From Lineus longissimus (Eukaryota > Nemertea > Pilidiophora > Heteronemertea > Lineidae), in NCBI RefSeq assembly GCF_910592395.1, contig NC_088312.1, forward strand, positions 15,419,292 to 15,483,291: 64,000 nucleotides of DNA, written 5' to 3'. Below are positions 61,301 to 64,000 of the stretch, in pieces. Both the position numbers and the translations under genes were made by a program. The notes under the pieces were generated by a model, which made no database searches, had not been told where the DNA came from, and worked only from the letters and a program-made list of their open reading frames with translations. Numbering within the stretch: position 1 is the first letter of the stretch; every line of letters begins with the position of its first letter.

Positions 61301-63245
61301 TGACCCAACAGAGAGTCATGTGCATGATATATTTTGTTAAGGGTTGACCATAGGTACCGCCATTTTGGCTAGACCTCCAAATTCTAAAGCAATTAGAACT
61401 CTTTCCAAATGAATTGAATGCTCATTTCAAGGGCCGGAGGCTGTTCTCTGGAAACAAAGAACAGACTCCGGCCCTTGAAATGAGCATTTACTACGTTTTG
61501 AAGGAGTTCTAATTGCTTTAGGATTTCCAGTCCTAGCCAAAATGGCGGTACCTGTGGTCAACCCTTAACTCTACCTTACCCGGAAAAATGAAAACTGTTC
61601 TTTTTTGTAGCTGCATGTAGTGGAAGTATAAAAAGTAACTTACAGCCAAAATGAATTTAGATTTTGTAAAGAGAACCTGTTGAAGTTGTCGCTGCATTCG
61701 TAGCAAAAACTTCTTGAATTAAACAATGGACCTGTTTTGCTTTTCATGAGGAGTTAAAGTGGTATTCATAAGGTAAATGTGGTACTATTATAGCCACAGT
61801 ACAATTATCATGATTATAGCATCTGGAGAGTAGAAAACAGCTGGAAGTACACACGGATGCACATAGAGGCTATAAATGAGTATAATTGTCCTACCTTACC
61901 TTTGTGTGCGTATGTCCATCAGATAAGCCAAACTGAAGGGAAACTTCAAAGCTGCTGAAAACTGCAGAATCTCTGTAGTGAAATCAAACTGTTATGAATA
62001 CCACACTTCAGGACATTACAAATTGAACTTTGTGTATCACCCGATCGCCCTAATAAAACCACATCTCTTCAGGTGACAGATAAAAGGACTGTTGTCTTCA
62101 GGGACAAGAGATCCGATGTGTTTAAGGGTGCTGCGCAGACACTCGGGGGTGACACAAAACCATCCCGACTTCTACCAAGTAATTTAGAACCTTCACCCAA
62201 GCCTGCTGACGTCTCAAGTAGACTTGGTCAAGAGGAAACAAGTGAGCTGCCTGGACCAAAGTTGACCGTTGATCAGTTTTTGAAGAAATTGCCATCAAGT
62301 GTGATTAGAGAGGGCAAGGTGATTGACATCAGGGGATCATTATCAGATAAACTTAAGGTAGGGCTGCTGAACTCTTGGTGAGATAATGCTTGGATCATCT
62401 GCATCAATTCGATAACAGGACTTAAAGCTATTTGCTTGAGATATATCCTTCCATTTTGCACTTGAATTGTGTCAAGGTTTTACTGTAGCCATTTCGTTTA
62501 AAGTTCTTTTAAAGATCATGGTAATCAGCAGTTATTGTTTCCCACTGTGAGCCATGTACCATCATATCATATCATCACATCATTACCGGTGTCGTAGTCC
62601 TATTTGGATTTTTGCTGGAGGTATAGAGTCCACTATAGGCTACTGTCTACCTATGTGGGATCTTTTACTTGCCCTGGCATAGACACTCAGCTACAAGGGA
62701 CCATGGCTTTAAGTCTCTTCCGACAGACCGTGGAGTATTTCATTTGTTGTACGTGTTGTGAAGAGCCAGGATTTTTAGTTCCTTGAAAGTCACGCTGGTT
62801 CACCAGAAATACAATCCTGGGTTCTCCCCGGGATCGAACCCGGGCCCTATTGCGTGGTAGCCAGCAGTGTAAACCACTAGGCTTTGAGGCTCCACTACCG
62901 AATGGTGCATCAATATCTTTTAAGTTTGTTTTGTACATTTGCTATTTTTTCTCCCAACTCATATCGAAAGATTTTCCTGCTATTTTTTCTGCTTACCGGT
63001 ATCGAGAGATTTTCCTGCAATGTGACAATGTGTAAGGGATATCAGTCATTTAGTTGCTGGGTGTCACAATCGAACACTGGAACTTGAGAAGATGTCAGAT
63101 GGTTGTATAATGTCTATTTCCACTTGATGGAACATGTCGAGTTTGTTTTGAAAATCCCAAACTATTTCTTCCAGGGTGATATGAGTAAGCGGAATAACAC
63201 GGTCATGTTGGTGGAGACTGAGGCTGTCAAGGATATGAAATTGAG
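55240..63245 (+). CDS. UBXN11: UBX domain protein 11 homologue, first nine coding exons (3' end outside window)
   Basis: Exons: 55240-55304, 55854-55894, 56419-56601, 57766-57924, 59385-59573, 60276-60403, 60872-61039, 62073-62357, 63175-63245 and onward. The N-terminus MSSPYSNLNKSRKASLPAF resembles human UBXN11 from memory. A coiled coil follows in exons 4-5 (about 105-190, with EKEKKINILEDKIKILNK and EGFLADYGMIWVGDD), a SEP domain (about 260-325: FTLYANGILLFNGPFRPFSD, GYFPSELQARYPDGVPF), then FLKKLPSSVIREGKVIDIRG, which human UBXN11 also has. The UBX domain that binds p97/VCP has not been reached by 63,245. Human UBXN11 (socius) binds Rnd GTPases and affects actin organisation. All splice phases agree. 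Arranged head to head with SMAP. Confidence 0.93.
55854..55894 (+). CDS. UBXN11: UBXN11 coding exon 2 (residues 22-35)
   Basis: A 41-nt exon between TATGTTTTTACAG and ATGG|GTGCGT. Encodes GHRSVPFRQTMDIM. Assigned by position, splice sites and phase. Confidence 0.8.
56419..56601 (+). CDS. UBXN11: UBXN11 coding exon 3 (residues 36-96)
   Basis: Acceptor TGTGTTGTAG, donor AGTG|GTGTGT. Encodes a polar, probably disordered segment (SPKTSISDDIDEDRLLGEV, RLSESKPGSRMSGPINPS). Confidence 0.88.
57129..57273. mobile_element. CTCACCAAAA-family MITE, short copy in UBXN11 intron 3
   Basis: Contains ACTGTCTTACCAAACATGCT and, inverted, TGTGTTTGGTGAGACAATCA, with GGGTGGAGCTG and AAGCTCCGCCC. Corresponds to the hairpin half of the copy at 17,817. 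Confidence 0.65.
57292..57515. mobile_element. piggyBac-like palindromic MITE (TTAAGGGTTGACC), copy 2
   Basis: TTAAGGGTTGACCACAGGTA to TACCTATGGTCAACCCTTAA. Nearly the exact reverse complement of copy 3 at 61,337, TTAA at both ends. UBXN11 intron 3. Confidence 0.88.
57766..57924 (+). CDS. UBXN11: UBXN11 coding exon 4, coiled coil (residues 97-149)
   Basis: Acceptor TGTCCTTTCAG, donor AGAG|GTAACA. Encodes PPPNDMDLMSTMMSRISQLE and a heptad-rich helix, comparable to the human segment before its LEDLVQ helix. Confidence 0.93.
59109..59329. mobile_element. TTAA-flanked MITE (AAAGGGACAATATAGGC), copy 2, in UBXN11 intron 4
   Basis: TTAAAGGGACAATATAGGCA to GCCTATAGTCCCCCTTTAA. Inverted relative to 52,644-52,866. 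Its right edge lies 55 bp upstream of UBXN11 exon 5. Confidence 0.82.
59385..59573 (+). CDS. UBXN11: UBXN11 coding exon 5 (residues 150-212)
   Basis: Acceptor ATGATTTTCCAG, donor CAAT|GTAAGG. Encodes the second coiled-coil part and the family phrase MEGFLADYGMIWVG, followed by an acidic stretch (DDSSESDHDE). Confidence 0.95.
59976..60138. mobile_element. GTAGAACCTC palindromic MITE, copy 5
   Basis: TACAGTAGAACCTCCCTATT to TAAGGGAGGTTCCACTGTA, opposite in orientation to the other four copies. UBXN11 intron 5. Confidence 0.88.
60276..60403 (+). CDS. UBXN11: UBXN11 coding exon 6 (residues 213-255)
   Basis: Acceptor TTTCATCTTCAG, donor AAG|GTAAGT. Encodes FKMDYNLVIENIKELNILAG and QVTHTTDGARLK, the block just before SEP. 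Confidence 0.93.
60872..61039 (+). CDS. UBXN11: UBXN11 coding exon 7, SEP domain (residues 256-311)
   Basis: Acceptor TTTCTTTCCAG, donor CTA|GTAAGT. Encodes most of the SEP fold (LYANGILLFNGPFRPF, CLRDIMDGYFPSELQ). SEP domains occur with UBX in p97 cofactors. Confidence 0.96.
61337..61568. mobile_element. piggyBac-like palindromic MITE (TTAAGGGTTGACC), copy 3
   Basis: TTAAGGGTTGACCATAGGTA to TACCTGTGGTCAACCCTTAA. The halves are complementary along most of their length (CCGGAGGCTGTTCTCTGG against its partner), with a short unpaired centre. UBXN11 intron 7. Confidence 0.88.
62073..62357 (+). CDS. UBXN11: UBXN11 coding exon 8 (residues 312-406)
   Basis: Acceptor CATCTCTTCAG, donor AAG|GTAGGG. 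Begins VTDKRTVVFRDKRSDVF (end of SEP), then a polar linker and VDQFLKKLPSSVIREGKVID. Confidence 0.95.
62560..62890 (-). mobile_element. tRNA-derived SINE in UBXN11 intron 8
   Basis: Minus strand: head CAAAGCCTAGTGGTTTACAC (A-box-like), then GGGTTCGATCCCGGGGAGAA (B box), a body with GTCTGTCGGAAGAGACTTAA and GGGCAAGTAAAAGATCCCAC, and a simple ATGATATGATATGATG tail. The acceptor stem does not pair, so it is not a working tRNA gene. The tRNA of origin is not clear. Confidence 0.7.
63175..63245 (+). CDS. UBXN11: UBXN11 coding exon 9 (residues 407 onward)
   Basis: Acceptor TTTCTTCCAG, donor TTGAG|GTAAGG, phase 2. Encodes GDMSKRNNTVMLVETEAVKD. This is the last exon in the window. Confidence 0.88.
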
Positions 63246-63492
63246 GTAAGGTCATTTCTCGTTCCTCTTCTTCTGCTGATGCTCACACTGATTCAAACTT
63301 ATAAGTATATACTGGTAATAGATTGCAGGCCTTCTGTGTAAAACACAAAGTCACTTCCATCATGATCAAGTGATCTGCAATAAAAGGTGACCTGAAACGC
63401 TTTTATTAAAATTTTAACTTGAGGTATAAATTATAGGGCATGACATAGTCATAAGAAACACAACTACTCATCTTCAAGTTGTAACAGTATGT

Positions 63493-63726
63493 AATTCAAA
63501 CATTCTAGGTGGTGCCGGAAGAACAAATTGATGATGTACATTGTGCTGTACTGAAATAAAGTTTTGATAGTTTCATGCTTATGTTTTAATCAGGTATGAG
63601 CTTTTAGTGAACATGTTCATGTCCAATTTTAAAATAGAGGCATAAAAACATAAAAAACTTTATTTCAGTACAGCACAATGTACATCATCAGTTTGTTCTT
63701 CCAGCACCACCTGGAATGTTTGAATT
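63493..63726. mobile_element. Foldback element with ~72-bp arms in UBXN11 intron 9
   Basis: 63,493-63,564 and 63,654-63,726 are inverted repeats with only about four mismatches (AGGTGGTGCCGGAAGAACAA against TTGTTCTTCCAGCACCACCT). About 90 bp of spacer. Confidence 0.82.
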
Positions 63727-64000
63727 TTCTACGTCTGCCATAACTTGAGAATTGGTAGTCAATATTGATGTGGTTTTCACCACTGTGTTTGGTATCTTAC
63801 GCCCTATTATTTTTTCCCGAAGTTAAAAAGTGTTGCAGGTGACCTTTAAAAATTCAGTAAAACCATCTGAATAAAAGCTACTGTGTGACAAAAGCTTGTT
63901 AATTAGGGAAGAAGTTTTAAAGTTCTCAACAAAGTTGCTCTTTTTTGGTGTGTCAGGCAGTTTGGGGGTGCACCTAGGTTGGATGTCTAGTTGGGAAAAC

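Noticed and set aside
62815-62890. tRNA gene on the minus strand
   Set aside because: B box is good, but acceptor and other stems do not pair and the sequence continues into a SINE body with simple tail.

Overview
Eukaryotic (metazoan) genomic DNA, AT-rich, with short exons, large introns, GT-AG splice sites and a heavy load of small inverted-repeat transposons. The gene set (an STK33-type kinase, a small acidic protein SMAP/C11orf58 and a UBXN11-type SEP/UBX protein) is shared by bilaterians. The dense MITEs, DIRS and CR1/L2-type elements and the many ACATGTA words fit a marine invertebrate (lophotrochozoan or non-vertebrate deuterostome); the sequence alone does not settle the phylum.

Layout. 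1-17.0 kb: no convincing gene; a decayed ~310-bp tandem repeat (4.83-5.96 kb), several MITEs with inverted ends, two elements packed with GCGAATT-type motifs (7.86-8.70 and 10.36-10.81 kb), and a ~440-bp GAGACAAGACC element in two near-identical copies plus a third, inverted one. 17.3-33.1 kb, + strand: STK33 homologue, 10 coding exons, 429 codons, complete from ATG to stop. It follows a 103-bp perfect inverted repeat, and its start exon lies between two direct copies of a ~780-bp repeat. A 44-bp minisatellite lies just 3' of the stop. 33.8-43.0 kb: intergenic between two convergent genes, with a mariner-type remnant with TA target duplication, SINE and LINE tails and several MITEs. 43.0-52.3 kb, - strand: SMAP homologue in four coding exons (194 codons if the proposed first exon is right). 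Its intron 1 holds a 5.78-kb DIRS-type tyrosine-recombinase retrotransposon (45,732-51,513) with gag, RT-RNase H and YR frames, inverted terminal repeats and an internal complementary region that matches both outer ends exactly. Intron 3 holds a LINE 3' end. 52.6-55.1 kb: the head-to-head interval between SMAP and the next gene, filled by two transposon-like elements. 55.2-64.0 kb, + strand: UBXN11 homologue, first nine coding exons (coiled coil, SEP domain); its UBX domain must lie beyond the window.

The three genes are not an operon. STK33 and SMAP are tail to tail; SMAP and UBXN11 are head to head and may have shared a promoter region before insertions widened it. Exon phases agree across every junction in all three genes, the strongest internal support for the models. 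No rRNA, CRISPR or functional tRNA gene was seen. The most interesting non-genic signals are the motif-array elements, the perfect 103-bp inverted repeat at STK33, the precise DIRS structure, and a G-run between RT and RNase H in slippery-heptamer form.
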